NCBI GenBank assembly: GCA_025353105.1
Contig: JANXRG010000068.1
Location: forward strand, 1 to 64,000
DNA: 64,000 nt
Direction: 5' to 3'
Source: Verrucomicrobiota bacterium
Lineage (GTDB): Bacteria; Verrucomicrobiota; Verrucomicrobiia; Chthoniobacterales; SZAS-18
The notes beneath the pieces are model-generated. The model worked only from the letters and a program-made list of their open reading frames with translations, ran no database searches and had not been told where the DNA came from. Of this stretch, positions 45,292 to 53,678 are shown in pieces. The position numbers were made by a program, and so were the translations under genes. The number at the start of each line of letters is the position of its first letter. The stretch's first letter is position 1.

Positions 45292-46092
45292 TCACGACCC
45301 GGACACCTCAATGGTCAGGGTTGAAAAATCGCTCACCCACATTCCCTGGTCCTCGCGGTAATCCAAGTGCACCGAAAACACCATGGCTCGGCCCGCCTTC
45401 TCGACCGGAAAGGTCGCTTCGCCGTCGGCATCGGTGGTCTGGAACTTCGCATGCTTCATGCCGTCGTGGCGCAGGCCCAATGAGGCGCCGGCGATCGGCT
45501 TGCCTTGATAAAGCAATCGAAACGACGCGTTCTGGCCCACCCGAGCCGTGAACGGATTTGTGATCGGAATAATCTCCAGCCGTTGGCCCACCGGCTCGCT
45601 CCACGACAGGTCCGTGCGCGCGTCGCCCACGGACAGAACCGTCTTGGCGTGCTTGGTGTAAGTCTCCTTCCAGGCCTGGTGCCGCCGCAACCGCGACCAC
45701 GTGGCCCGCACCTCCATGCGGGCGTGAATCTCGTCGAGGTACTGCGCGACTGTGCGGTTGGCCAGCTCGATCGGCCGCGGGTGGAGGGTGACCCACGCGG
45801 TCGCGACGCCGTCCCGGTCGAAGGATTGACTCAATTGGAACGCATTTGCGCCGCGGCCAACTTGGGAGAGGGGCGCCTGATTTCCCGCCAGGCGAAAGGA
45901 GGCCGCCTGGATGCGCTCCGGTGCGATGGCGTGATCCGGCACCGGATATTTTCCGCCGCTCGTGAGATGAAAGGACACGGCCTGCGCCGGCGCCGTTTGA
46001 AACGTCGAGGGTTGCAGCCACGTGTCGTGACCGCACAGCGGAGTAACGCCGAGCAACAGCCCGAACGTGAAGATCGACGCGAAGCGACGCAT
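45292..46092 (-). CDS. DUF4198-like exported protein
   Basis: A 266-residue protein with a signal peptide (MRRFASIFTFGLLLGVTPLCG) and HDTWLQPSTF immediately after it, the typical start of DUF4198 proteins. The C-terminal part is a carboxypeptidase-regulatory-like domain: GKPIAGASLGLRHDG, FQTTDADGEATFPVEKAG. DUF4198 proteins often accompany metal (Ni, Co) uptake, but no such transporter is nearby. The ATG at 46092 is used. Confidence 0.8.
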   Translation of the reverse strand: MRRFASIFTFGLLLGVTPLCGHDTWLQPSTFQTAPAQAVSFHLTSGGKYPVPDHAIAPERIQAASFRLAGNQAPLSQVGRGANAFQLSQSFDRDGVATAWVTLHPRPIELANRTVAQYLDEIHARMEVRATWSRLRRHQAWKETYTKHAKTVLSVGDARTDLSWSEPVGQRLEIIPITNPFTARVGQNASFRLLYQGKPIAGASLGLRHDGMKHAKFQTTDADGEATFPVEKAGRAMVFSVHLDYREDQGMWVSDFSTLTIEVSGS

Positions 46093-46167
46093 CACGACAG
46101 CAGACACGAAAAACCGAGCGGCTGGCGAGTCGGAAATTCCATGGGCGACGACCGGAATCGAGGATGA

Positions 46168-46254
46168 TCAGGCGCTTCGCTCGTCCGCGTCCAGCAGATC
46201 GAAGATGGTCCGCACGTGTTCAGGATCGAGATGACGATAGGTTGTCGGCAGCAC
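46168..46254 (-). pseudogene. possible remnant of a tyrosine-recombinase C-terminus
   Basis: A short frame (28 codons) reads VLPTTYRHLDPEHVRTIFDLL and then stops. It resembles the last helix of phage-integrase-type recombinases, where a Tyr-x-His-Leu motif precedes a charged tail. It lies in the 206-base gap between the Gdx-type and DUF4198-like genes with nothing else of the protein left. Equally it could be chance. Confidence 0.2.
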
Positions 46255-46298
46255 GGCGGGGAGACGGGAGAATCGTCATTCGCGGAATTGCGAGATCA

Positions 46299-46631
46299 TC
46301 ACTGCGCGAGTTTCAACACCACCACCCCGCCGACGATCATCGCGACACCGAGGAAACGCTCGAGTCCGGTTGGATCGCCATAAACCAACACCCCAACGAG
46401 ATAAGTCCCGGTGGCGCCGATGCCGGTCCACACGGCGTAGGCGGTGCCGATCGGAATCTGCCTTTGCGCCATCCACAACAGCCACCCACTGACGCCCATG
46501 CCGACGATGGCGACGCTGAGTCCAACGACGCTTTTCCCAGGGGATTGCGCCATCTTCAACCCGACCGGCCAGCCGATTTCAAACAAGCCCGCGATCAGCA
46601 GCCAAATCCAAGCCGCGTTGAGGGAATTCAT
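46299..46631 (-). CDS. gdx: SMR-family transporter of the Gdx/SugE (guanidinium exporter) type
   Basis: A 110-residue protein with four membrane helices. The key Glu18 in IAGLFEIGWPVGLK and the GTAYAVWTGIGA stretch match SugE/Gdx proteins rather than EmrE. Gdx exports guanidinium in exchange for protons and acts as a dual-topology dimer. Its ATG overlaps the stop of the transhydrogenase-like gene (TCAT at 46628-46631). No guanidine riboswitch is recognisable, and in this operon it could not lie directly upstream. Confidence 0.88.
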   Translation of the reverse strand: MNSLNAAWIWLLIAGLFEIGWPVGLKMAQSPGKSVVGLSVAIVGMGVSGWLLWMAQRQIPIGTAYAVWTGIGATGTYLVGVLVYGDPTGLERFLGVAMIVGGVVVLKLAQ

Positions 46632-48043
46632 GGTCGGCGGGACGAGGAGGCCGGGAGGCCGCGTTGGAGGAGAGCGTCGTACGTGGCATACTTGTAGAGG
46701 TCGCCGAGGGTCGGGTAATTGAAGCACGCGCGATTGAAAAGCTCGGCGCCGGCTTCACTCAACATCGCAATGAGCCCGATGTGGACCAACTCCGTAGCCT
46801 GTTCGCCCACCACGTGAACCCCGATCAAGCGCATATCGATGCGCCGGAAGATGAGCTTCAGGAATCCCACCTCATCGCCAATGATGCGGCCGCGCGGATT
46901 GTTCGCATAGCGGGCGCGGCCGACGACGTAGTCGATGCCCTTTTCGCGAACCGCTTCCTCGGTGTCTCCCACCGTGCTGGCTTCCGGAATCGTGTAGATG
47001 CCGGTGGGCAGCAGCGGTGCGAGGTCGGATTTGGCCGTGACGCCGAGCGCGTGACACACCGCGATGCGTGCCTGCTCCATGCTCGTCGCCGCGAGCGCGG
47101 GTGGCCCAATCACGTCGCCCGCGGAATAAATATGCGGCACCACGGTCCGGTAGTACGCGCCCACCGGGATGAGGCCGCGATTGCCCGGCGCGATCCCGGC
47201 CGCGGCGAGATTGAGTTCGGCGGTGTTGCTCGAGCGGCCCGCGCAAACGAGGACGCCATCGCAGTCGAGCGTGGCACCGGAGGAAAGCGTGAGCCGTGCG
47301 TCACCGGGCCGGGAGCCGTCGCAATGCGTGACTTTTTCCTTCCAATGAAAGTTCACGCCGTTCGCGGTCATCGTGTCGGCCAGCGCGCGGGAGACCTCGC
47401 GATCCAAAAACGGCAGCAGCACGTCGCGCCCATCGATGAGATGCACCTCGACGCCCATCGCAGCGAACGTGCATGCGTATTCGCTGCCGATGACCCCGGC
47501 GCCGACCACCGCCAGGCGCTTTGGCATGGTCTCGAGGTGGAGCAACTCGTTGGAATCGTGCACACACGCGTCGTCGAAATTGAACTCCGGCGGATGCCAC
47601 GGCGCGGAACCTGTGGCAATGAGGATAAACTTGCCGCTGAGGCGGACTTCGGAACCGTCGACGCCCACGATGCGCACGGTGTGCGGGTCGATGAAGTTCG
47701 CGGTGCCCCGGAAGCGCTCGACGTTGTTTGAGCGCAATTTCTCCTCCATCGTCTTGCGCTCGCCGCCGCTCACCTGTTGGGAATGCCACATGAAGTCGCC
47801 CACGGTCGCCTCGCGGCGCAGCGAAAGATCGACACCCAAGAGCCGGCGCGAGTGCCAGCCGGAAAGCGCGAGCGCCGTCTCGCGCAGGGTCTTGCTCGGC
47901 ACGGTGCCCGAGTTAAGGCCCGCACCGCCGATTTCCTGTTCCTTCTCGATCAGCGCGACGTGTGCCCCGAATATCGCCGCGGAGTTGGCGCCGGTGGCCC
48001 CGGCTGGGCCGGCACCAATGACGATTAAATCGTGGGTATTCAT
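46628..48043 (-). CDS. sthA: soluble pyridine nucleotide transhydrogenase (SthA-like) flavoprotein
   Basis: A 471-residue FAD-NAD(P) oxidoreductase of the dihydrolipoamide-dehydrogenase fold. GAGPAGATGANSAA binds FAD, GAGVIGSEYACTFAAMG binds NAD, and the C-terminal dimerisation domain (FRRIDMRLIGVHVVGEQATE) is complete. The redox disulfide motif is absent: the place reads GGAGLNSGTVPSK. SthA of E. coli keeps one cysteine there, while this protein has none. Transhydrogenation needs no disulfide, so SthA activity (NADPH + NAD+ to NADP+ + NADH) remains the best guess. Coupled to the SMR gene. Confidence 0.88.
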   Translation of the reverse strand: MNTHDLIVIGAGPAGATGANSAAIFGAHVALIEKEQEIGGAGLNSGTVPSKTLRETALALSGWHSRRLLGVDLSLRREATVGDFMWHSQQVSGGERKTMEEKLRSNNVERFRGTANFIDPHTVRIVGVDGSEVRLSGKFILIATGSAPWHPPEFNFDDACVHDSNELLHLETMPKRLAVVGAGVIGSEYACTFAAMGVEVHLIDGRDVLLPFLDREVSRALADTMTANGVNFHWKEKVTHCDGSRPGDARLTLSSGATLDCDGVLVCAGRSSNTAELNLAAAGIAPGNRGLIPVGAYYRTVVPHIYSAGDVIGPPALAATSMEQARIAVCHALGVTAKSDLAPLLPTGIYTIPEASTVGDTEEAVREKGIDYVVGRARYANNPRGRIIGDEVGFLKLIFRRIDMRLIGVHVVGEQATELVHIGLIAMLSEAGAELFNRACFNYPTLGDLYKYATYDALLQRGLPASSSRRP

Positions 48044-48313
48044 GGCAGAGGGGTTCTCACCGATCCCACCAACTTAACGTCAATTCGCCGCGTGCCGAGC
48101 GGGATTGTGATCCGGTTCCGGATCGAGACGTGGAACAACCAGCGGATGCGCCGATCGGGGGTTGACCTCTCACACCCATTCATTTTGCCTCCGGCGCCGT
48201 TCCGGTCGTCGCGTCCTTTCGGCGGTTCGCGTCTTCGTGGTTGGTTCCAACCCGGAAAGGTGACAAGCTTCCCCCTCGGTTGCGTCGTCCCGTCACGGCG
48301 CGGTCATGTCTCG

Positions 48314-49063
48314 ATGAAGACTGCGACGCATTCGCTCTCGGTGATCATTCCGGCCTACAACGAGGCGACGCTGTTACCGCGCCTGCTCGACAGCCTGGAA
48401 GCGGCGCGTTCCCGCTGGGGTGGGGCGCCCAACGCCGTCGAAATCGTGGTCGCGAACAACCAATCGACCGACGCGACCGCGACACTCGCGCGCAACCGCG
48501 GGTGCGTCGTCGTCGCCGTGGAAAAGCGCTGCATCGCTGCGGCGCGGAACGGCGGAGCCCGCGCGGCGACCGGCGAGGTGCTCTGCTTCGTCGATGCCGA
48601 CACGGTCGTGCACGCGGAGACGTTCAATGAGATTGACCGCATCATGCGCGAAGGCCTTTGCGTGGCGGGTGCAACCGGAGGTCGCATGGAACGCATGTCG
48701 CCGGGCCTCGCGGTGACTTGGGCGGTGCTCACGCCGATGGTCCGGCTGATGGGCGTCGACACCGGGGTTGTGTTCTGCCACGCGGCGGATTATGCGGCGG
48801 TCGGCGGTTACCGCGAGTCGCTGCTCGCGGCCGAGGACGTGGATTTCCTTATCCGCCTCAAGCGCCTGGGCCGGGCGCGCGGCCAGGGCTTCGTCCGCGC
48901 GTCGGCGGCGCCCGCGATCATCTCCGCGCGCAAGTTCGATCGGTACGGCGACTGGCATATGCTGCGTGAAATGTTTGCGATACCGTGGCGGTTGCGGCGC
49001 GGCCGCAAGACCGCGGAGACGGCAATCCGCCGCTACTGGTACGAGGACCGGCGGAACGGGTGA
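48314..49063 (+). CDS. glycosyltransferase family 2 protein
   Basis: A 249-residue cytoplasmic GT-A fold enzyme: SVIIPAYNEATLLPRLLDSL is the nucleotide-sugar site, LCFVDADT holds the DxD-type metal motif, and the acceptor region contains a LLAAEDVDFLIRL (ED) acid. The substrate is unknown. The ATG at 48314 is used. Its stop is 10 bases before the convergent methyltransferase's stop. Confidence 0.9.
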   Translation: MKTATHSLSVIIPAYNEATLLPRLLDSLEAARSRWGGAPNAVEIVVANNQSTDATATLARNRGCVVVAVEKRCIAAARNGGARAATGEVLCFVDADTVVHAETFNEIDRIMREGLCVAGATGGRMERMSPGLAVTWAVLTPMVRLMGVDTGVVFCHAADYAAVGGYRESLLAAEDVDFLIRLKRLGRARGQGFVRASAAPAIISARKFDRYGDWHMLREMFAIPWRLRRGRKTAETAIRRYWYEDRRNG

Positions 49064-49073
49064 ATCGTGGGGA

Positions 49074-49718
49074 TCAAGCCACGCCGCGCGTCCACCAATC
49101 GGTGTGCAACAATCCCCATTCGGACAACCGGCGTTCGCGCAGTGCATAGCCGCGCGGGACGAGGAATTCCTCCGCGGGGATCAGGCTCGACGCCGGGAGG
49201 TCGGTGACCTGCCGGAAGAAAAGATACATTGAGCGCACGATCCACCGGGCGCGCCATCGCGCGAAGCCCGACGCCGGCACGCGGAAGTCCGCCAGCAGCC
49301 ATTGCGCGTCAGACGTCAGGGCGGGACCGAGGATTTCAAGCAGGCGCTCGATCTGATCGCGTCGAAAACAATCAAAAAAGAAATGCGTGACCGCCAGATC
49401 GTACGTCCCCGGCGAAGGCGTCCACGCCAACGCGTCCGCGTGGATGAACTCGACCGCGGCGAGGTCGACTCCCCTCGCCCGCAGCCGCGCGCGGGCGCGC
49501 CTGATCATCGCCGCGCTCGCGTCCACGCATGTCACGCGCGCGCGCGGATGCGCGGCGAGAAACTCCTCGAGAAAACGGCCGTTGCCGTCGCCCAGCAGGA
49601 GCGCGTGGCGGGCTTGCGGGAGGCCGCGCAGAAACGCCGTGCGGCAGTGTTGCAGTTTGCGGCCGGCCAGCAACCATTCCATCCAGCGGTAGTGCGGCGC
49701 GAGCGAATCGAAGCTCAT
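49074..49718 (-). CDS. class I SAM-dependent methyltransferase
   Basis: A 214-residue protein. The SAM motif reads ALLLGDGNGRFLEEFLAAHPRARVTCVDASAAMIRRAR (motifs I and II), with a DLAVTHFFFDCFRRD segment for motif IV. The N-terminus MSFDSLAPHYRWMEWL is common in UbiE/Coq5-like methyltransferases. The SAM loop GDGNG is slightly unusual compared with GxGxG. Its ATG overlaps the stop of the upstream small membrane protein (TCAT at 49715-49718). Confidence 0.88.
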   Translation of the reverse strand: MSFDSLAPHYRWMEWLLAGRKLQHCRTAFLRGLPQARHALLLGDGNGRFLEEFLAAHPRARVTCVDASAAMIRRARARLRARGVDLAAVEFIHADALAWTPSPGTYDLAVTHFFFDCFRRDQIERLLEILGPALTSDAQWLLADFRVPASGFARWRARWIVRSMYLFFRQVTDLPASSLIPAEEFLVPRGYALRERRLSEWGLLHTDWWTRGVA

Positions 49719-50107
49719 GCGACGCGGGACGGGACGCGCGCCGGCCGGAGATCGCGCTGCCACCACAAGAAAGCGACGATGGCGCCCACGGCGTAGGCGG
49801 CAACGTCCCACGGATCACCGGTCGTGTGCGGCATGAAGCGCGGGCAAATCACCTCGAACAGCACCGACCACCCGAGCCAGTGGCCCGCGACCTCGAGGGC
49901 GGTCGGCGGTTGATCGTGATCGCGCAAATGCAGCCACCGGTGCAGCAGCAGCAGCGGGGGCAGCGCGCACGGGATGAGCAGGACATCGTTGAACCACGAA
50001 TGGAAAAACTCGATCGACGAGTGGGGTTTGATCACCCAGCGATTGAGCGCATACAGCGCGCACGAAGCCGCGAAGAGCGGATCGAGCACGTACCGGAACG
50101 CCTTCAT
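49715..50107 (-). CDS. small integral membrane protein
   Basis: A 130-residue protein with three or four membrane segments (LFAASCALYALNRWV, SWFNDVLLIPCALPPLLLLH, VAAYAVGAIVAFLWW) and conserved-looking HSWFNDVLLIP and PWDVAAYAVGA motifs. It resembles a family found in Bacteroidetes and Verrucomicrobia that lacks a firm function. It is coupled to the methyltransferase downstream and, through a TGA/ATG overlap, to a 25-residue ORF upstream. Confidence 0.75.
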   Translation of the reverse strand: MKAFRYVLDPLFAASCALYALNRWVIKPHSSIEFFHSWFNDVLLIPCALPPLLLLHRWLHLRDHDQPPTALEVAGHWLGWSVLFEVICPRFMPHTTGDPWDVAAYAVGAIVAFLWWQRDLRPARVPSRVA

Positions 50108-50181
50108 AGCGTCCAGATGATGATGAGTCCCGAGCCGAGGCCGATGGCGACCTTAATTAGAATCTTTGCGAGTAGCATCAT
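50104..50181 (-). CDS. candidate 25-residue single-pass membrane peptide
   Basis: MMLLAKILIKVAIGLGSGL... is a short hydrophobic peptide with two N-terminal Lys and a Trp near the end, consistent with one membrane helix. Its TGA overlaps the ATG of the 130-residue membrane protein (ATGA). No strong ribosome site is seen. The tight coupling makes it more than a random ORF, but there is no homology evidence. Confidence 0.4.
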   Translation of the reverse strand: MMLLAKILIKVAIGLGSGLIIIWTL

Positions 50182-50264
50182 GGGAAAAATTGAACCTGGA
50201 AATGAAGTCCGGACATCGCCGCAGCGGGTGGCGAACCCAAGGGACCGCGCCGCTCAACGCTGGC

Positions 50265-50390
50265 CTACATGTCCGCCTTGACCGCCCCAAATTGCCGCAC
50301 CTCGGATTTCTTGGCGTTGTTGGCCGCGAGCCCGGCGAGAGCCCACTCGAGCGAGAACCAAAGGGCGGGGCGGAAGAAGGGAAGTTTCAT
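50265..50390 (-). CDS. candidate 41-residue small protein
   Basis: A short frame MKLPFFRPALWFSLEWALAG... with a hydrophobic, Trp-containing first half and a basic/charged second half (NNAKKSEVRQFGAVKADM). It has the look of a small membrane-associated protein and lies upstream of the 25-residue peptide on the same strand. Support is weak. Confidence 0.3.
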   Translation of the reverse strand: MKLPFFRPALWFSLEWALAGLAANNAKKSEVRQFGAVKADM

Positions 50391-50528
50391 GGCGTTGAAC
50401 TGGAAGACTCGTCTGGACTAACCTAGTGCGCCACGCCACCCTTTCGCGACAAAAACTTTGTGCCGCCTGCTCCCCGCCGCCCGGTCAACTCCTTTTTCCA
50501 CGCGTCGGCCTGCGCGCACCGTGGCTTG

Positions 50529-51722
50529 ATGATTGCGGTCGCGGTCGTCCTGGCAGCGTTTGCCTCGGGCCCGTCCGTGGCGCCCGCCCAAGCCCTGGGT
50601 CAGACTATCTACATCTCCGCACGGCCGGACGCGCCGGGCAGCGGTACGGCCTCCCGGCCGTTCGACGGCAGCGACGCGATCAAACTGGACGCGTTGCTAA
50701 AGTCGCTACCGGCCGGGACGCTGCGCGTGCAATTTGGCGCGGGAGTTTTTGTGACAACGGCAGGCGTTCCAGTCAAAGACGGCTGGACCGTGCAGGGCGA
50801 AGGTCCAAGTCGCACGACCATTCGTCTCGCCGACGGTGTGTTGTGTTCCGCGGACGAACAGGCGCTGCTCGTCGGAGGCTACGACTTCGGCGGCGCCGCG
50901 ACGCTGCTGAGTCATGCCTGCGTCCGTGATCTCAAGATTGATGGAAACCGTCGGGGTCAGCCCGCCTACGTCTCGCACCTTCCTGGTGCCATCAATGCGG
51001 TTGTCCTGTGGGCGCGCCAGTCGCGGATCGAAAACGTCCATGTGGTCAACACCTACTCCCATCCCGGCGAAGGTTTCCCGGTGCACATCTATTCCACCGG
51101 CGGCACGCTCGCGCAGCCCAACTGCGCCGACATCGAGAGCGTGCATGTCTATTTTCACGAGGGGTATGCGACGTCAATCAGCGTGTTCGACCAGACCGGA
51201 GGACGCATCACGGGCGGCATCCGGAATTGCGTCGTCAAGGGATATGGACGGCCGCCAAGTTCCGCCGGGTTCGGCGCCGGCGGGTGGGTCGACTTCGAGG
51301 TCTCGGACAACCGCGTCGAGGGCATGGCCTGCGGGGTGACGATCGACACGCACAACTATGCGCGCGTCCGTTTCCGCCGGAATACCTTCACCGGACTCTA
51401 CAAATTCGGATTCCTCGTCAACGGCAGCGGGCAGTACGATTCGCTCACGTTTCGCGGCAACCGGACGGAACTTGGCCCGAGCGATGGGGCTCATTACAAG
51501 TTTGACGTCGCCCGCCTGACCAATTTGCGCATCGAAAACAACATCCTGATCAGCCGGGGCCGCCCGCTCACGGTGGCACTGCACGGCGGCGGGAACGCCG
51601 ATGGGGTCATTCGTGCGAACCGAGTAAGCCCGGGACTGGATTTCGTAGTGCCGAAGTTGTCGCGCCTGGGCGTCGGGAAAAACCGGGTGCTCCCGCCGCC
51701 GGTGAACGGCTCAGGCCATTGA
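50529..51722 (+). CDS. exported right-handed beta-helix protein
   Basis: A 397-residue protein with a signal peptide (MIAVAVVLAAFASGPSVAPAQA) and pectate-lyase-like beta-helix coils, e.g. GWTVQGEGPSRTTIRLADG, ACVRDLKIDGNRRGQ, SRIENVHVVNTYSHPGEG, GGIRNCVVKGYG and RFRRNTFTGLYKFGF. Its role may be polysaccharide binding or cleavage, as for the protein at 21107, but it lacks that protein's C-terminal domain. The ATG at 50529 is chosen over a GTG at 50460. The last 12 bases overlap the end of the convergent VanZ gene. Confidence 0.82.
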   Translation: MIAVAVVLAAFASGPSVAPAQALGQTIYISARPDAPGSGTASRPFDGSDAIKLDALLKSLPAGTLRVQFGAGVFVTTAGVPVKDGWTVQGEGPSRTTIRLADGVLCSADEQALLVGGYDFGGAATLLSHACVRDLKIDGNRRGQPAYVSHLPGAINAVVLWARQSRIENVHVVNTYSHPGEGFPVHIYSTGGTLAQPNCADIESVHVYFHEGYATSISVFDQTGGRITGGIRNCVVKGYGRPPSSAGFGAGGWVDFEVSDNRVEGMACGVTIDTHNYARVRFRRNTFTGLYKFGFLVNGSGQYDSLTFRGNRTELGPSDGAHYKFDVARLTNLRIENNILISRGRPLTVALHGGGNADGVIRANRVSPGLDFVVPKLSRLGVGKNRVLPPPVNGSGH

Positions 51723-52184
51723 GAGAGCGCGCCGCGAGCGGTGCCATAGCCACAGCAGCGTCAGACCGATCGCGGCACCGCCCGCGTCGATCATCACATC
51801 CACCGGCGACCCGGTGCGCGACGGCACGAAGGCCTGGTGAACCTCGTCCAGCGCAGCGTAGAGCACGCAGATGCCGAACGGAAGCGCCGCGGCGCGCACC
51901 CGCCACGGCGTTCGCGTGGGCAGCACGGGCCGGCGCCACCATCCGCGCCACAGCAGCACCGCCAGAAACGCGTACTCGGTGAGATGCGCGCATTTCCGGA
52001 CGGTAAGAATCAGTCCGCGAATCGCCGCTTCGCCCAAGCCAAGCCATTGCAAAAGTGGGATCAGCAAGCGCGATTGATGCGACGCCGCCCCGAGGTCCGT
52101 CGAGCCGATGAAGATGATCGCCATCATGACCAAGGCCGGCCACCACCAGCGCAGGGCGGAGGGGGGCGTCAGCGGTTCGTTCAT
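51711..52184 (-). CDS. VanZ family membrane protein
   Basis: A 157-residue protein with four membrane segments. RKCAHLTEYAFLAVLLW and DEVHQAFVPSRTGSPVDVMIDAGGAAIG are the VanZ signatures (KxxHxxEY and DExHQxFxxxRxxxxxDxxxD). Despite the name, most VanZ-like proteins are not involved in glycopeptide resistance, and several act in envelope homeostasis. No operon partner. Confidence 0.92.
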   Translation of the reverse strand: MNEPLTPPSALRWWWPALVMMAIIFIGSTDLGAASHQSRLLIPLLQWLGLGEAAIRGLILTVRKCAHLTEYAFLAVLLWRGWWRRPVLPTRTPWRVRAAALPFGICVLYAALDEVHQAFVPSRTGSPVDVMIDAGGAAIGLTLLWLWHRSRRALSMA

Positions 52185-52314
52185 TGGGCCTCACACCCTT
52201 GCCCCAGAAGGCCGAACGCGGCAACGATATCGTCTGGCCGTGGCCCGGTCCTTTTTTCGAGACATCCATCCCGGCTTCCTGCTAGAGATCAGCTCCGCTC
52301 CTTTATCCACGCCC

Positions 52315-53130
52315 ATGCAACGCACCGCTCCCCTTCTCGCCGCGCTCGCCCTCGCGGCCGCCGTCCCGGCCTTCGCCGCCAACGAGCCGCCCAAGTCGCT
52401 CACGCCCGCGGAGATGAAGACCGACAATTACATCCTGCCGCCCCCCGAGGAAGTGTTCATGGCTCTCCGCGGCGTGAGCACGATCGATTTCGCCCGGCTC
52501 TGCGCCATGATCGCGAAGGATCCCTCCACCTCGAAATCAAGGTTCACGAGTGACGGCGCCAAAGCCGCGAATCTCGGCCTGCGCGTTGCCGACGCCTTTG
52601 TCGCCGTGCAGGCGAAGGACGCAAACGCGCTCCGGCGCGCCTCCGATGTGATCGAAATCCTCTCGCTCGAGCTCTCCGCCGACCTCTCGTTGAAGAACAA
52701 GATCGCCGTCGCCAACAAGCTCGCCGACGAGGGCAAATGGACCGAGTTGCGCACGATTCTCGAGTCGGTCCGGGTCGACGTGCTCGACGAGATGAAGGCC
52801 AACAAGGACAAGGATTCCGTCACGCTGGCGACCGTCGGCGGCTGGTTGCGCGGGCTGAACATCGCCACCACGGCCCTCTCCGAAAACTTCGAGCCGGACG
52901 CCACCAAGCTGCTGCGCCAGCCGCAACTCGTCGCCTACCTCAAGAAGCAGCTCGAGGGCCTGGGCCCGAAGTCGAAGGACCTGCCCTTCGTGAAGAAGAT
53001 CGTCAGCCAGATGGATGTGGTGGCCAAGCTCACCGATATCCCCGACGGCAGCACGTTGAGCAAGGATGACCTGAAGAAACTCAACCAGATCAGCAACGAG
53101 CTCGTCGCCGCCGTCGCCAACGCCGCGTGA
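52315..53130 (+). CDS. exported helical protein of unknown function
   Basis: A 271-residue protein with a signal peptide (MQRTAPLLAALALAAAVPAFA). The mature part is largely helical and charged, without a recognised domain (LRRASDVIEILSLELSADLSLKNKIAVANKLAD...). It is followed 32 bases later by another exported protein and then the TerB-ABCG fusion gene, so a role linked to that transporter is plausible but unproven. Confidence 0.72.
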   Translation: MQRTAPLLAALALAAAVPAFAANEPPKSLTPAEMKTDNYILPPPEEVFMALRGVSTIDFARLCAMIAKDPSTSKSRFTSDGAKAANLGLRVADAFVAVQAKDANALRRASDVIEILSLELSADLSLKNKIAVANKLADEGKWTELRTILESVRVDVLDEMKANKDKDSVTLATVGGWLRGLNIATTALSENFEPDATKLLRQPQLVAYLKKQLEGLGPKSKDLPFVKKIVSQMDVVAKLTDIPDGSTLSKDDLKKLNQISNELVAAVANAA

Positions 53131-53162
53131 TGCCCGGCGCGACCCCATTTCCCCCGAAATAT

Positions 53163-53612
53163 ATGAAGCGCTTGATTCTCTCCGCTCTCGCCGCCGGCGC
53201 GTTGCTCGCCGCCCCCGTCGCGCACCTGCTCGCCAGCCAGCTCGGCGCCAAGGTCACCGCCCTCGCCATCATGAAGGCGCTCGCCGACAGCGGCTGGACG
53301 ATTCGCGACGGCTCCATCGACGAGCTCAATCAGGGCGAATCAAAGGTGTATCCCGTCACGCTCTATTACGGCAACACCTACAAGATCGTCGCCGCGGGCG
53401 ATGAGGATGCCGCCGACGTGGACATCGGCGTGTACTACGGGCCCGAGGGCAAATTCCTGATCAAGGACGACGACAACAGCAATGTCGCCGTCGTCACGGT
53501 CACGCCGGGCTACACCGATCAGTTCTACATCAAGGTGGTAATGGCGAAGACGAAGACCGGCGGCACGGCCCATTTCGTGGTGCAATACGCCTCCAAGACC
53601 AAGAACCGGTAA
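53163..53612 (+). CDS. small exported protein of unknown function
   Basis: A 149-residue protein with a signal peptide (MKRLILSALAAGALLAAPVAHLLA). The mature part contains a beta-rich stretch (VYPVTLYYGNTYKIVAAGDEDAADVDIGVYYG; ending TAHFVVQYASKTKNR) suggesting a compact beta-sandwich. The ATG at 53163 was chosen. Second of two exported proteins preceding the transporter gene. Confidence 0.72.
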   Translation: MKRLILSALAAGALLAAPVAHLLASQLGAKVTALAIMKALADSGWTIRDGSIDELNQGESKVYPVTLYYGNTYKIVAAGDEDAADVDIGVYYGPEGKFLIKDDDNSNVAVVTVTPGYTDQFYIKVVMAKTKTGGTAHFVVQYASKTKNR

Positions 53613-53678
53613 CGCCCACCGCTCGCCGGCGCGAGCACGCGCGCCCCCGCGCGGACGGGCCAGCCTGGAGGCAAATCC

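Noticed and set aside
46164-46697. 177-codon plus-strand ORF
   Set aside because: Antisense to the SMR gene and its flank. The SMR protein has clear family features.
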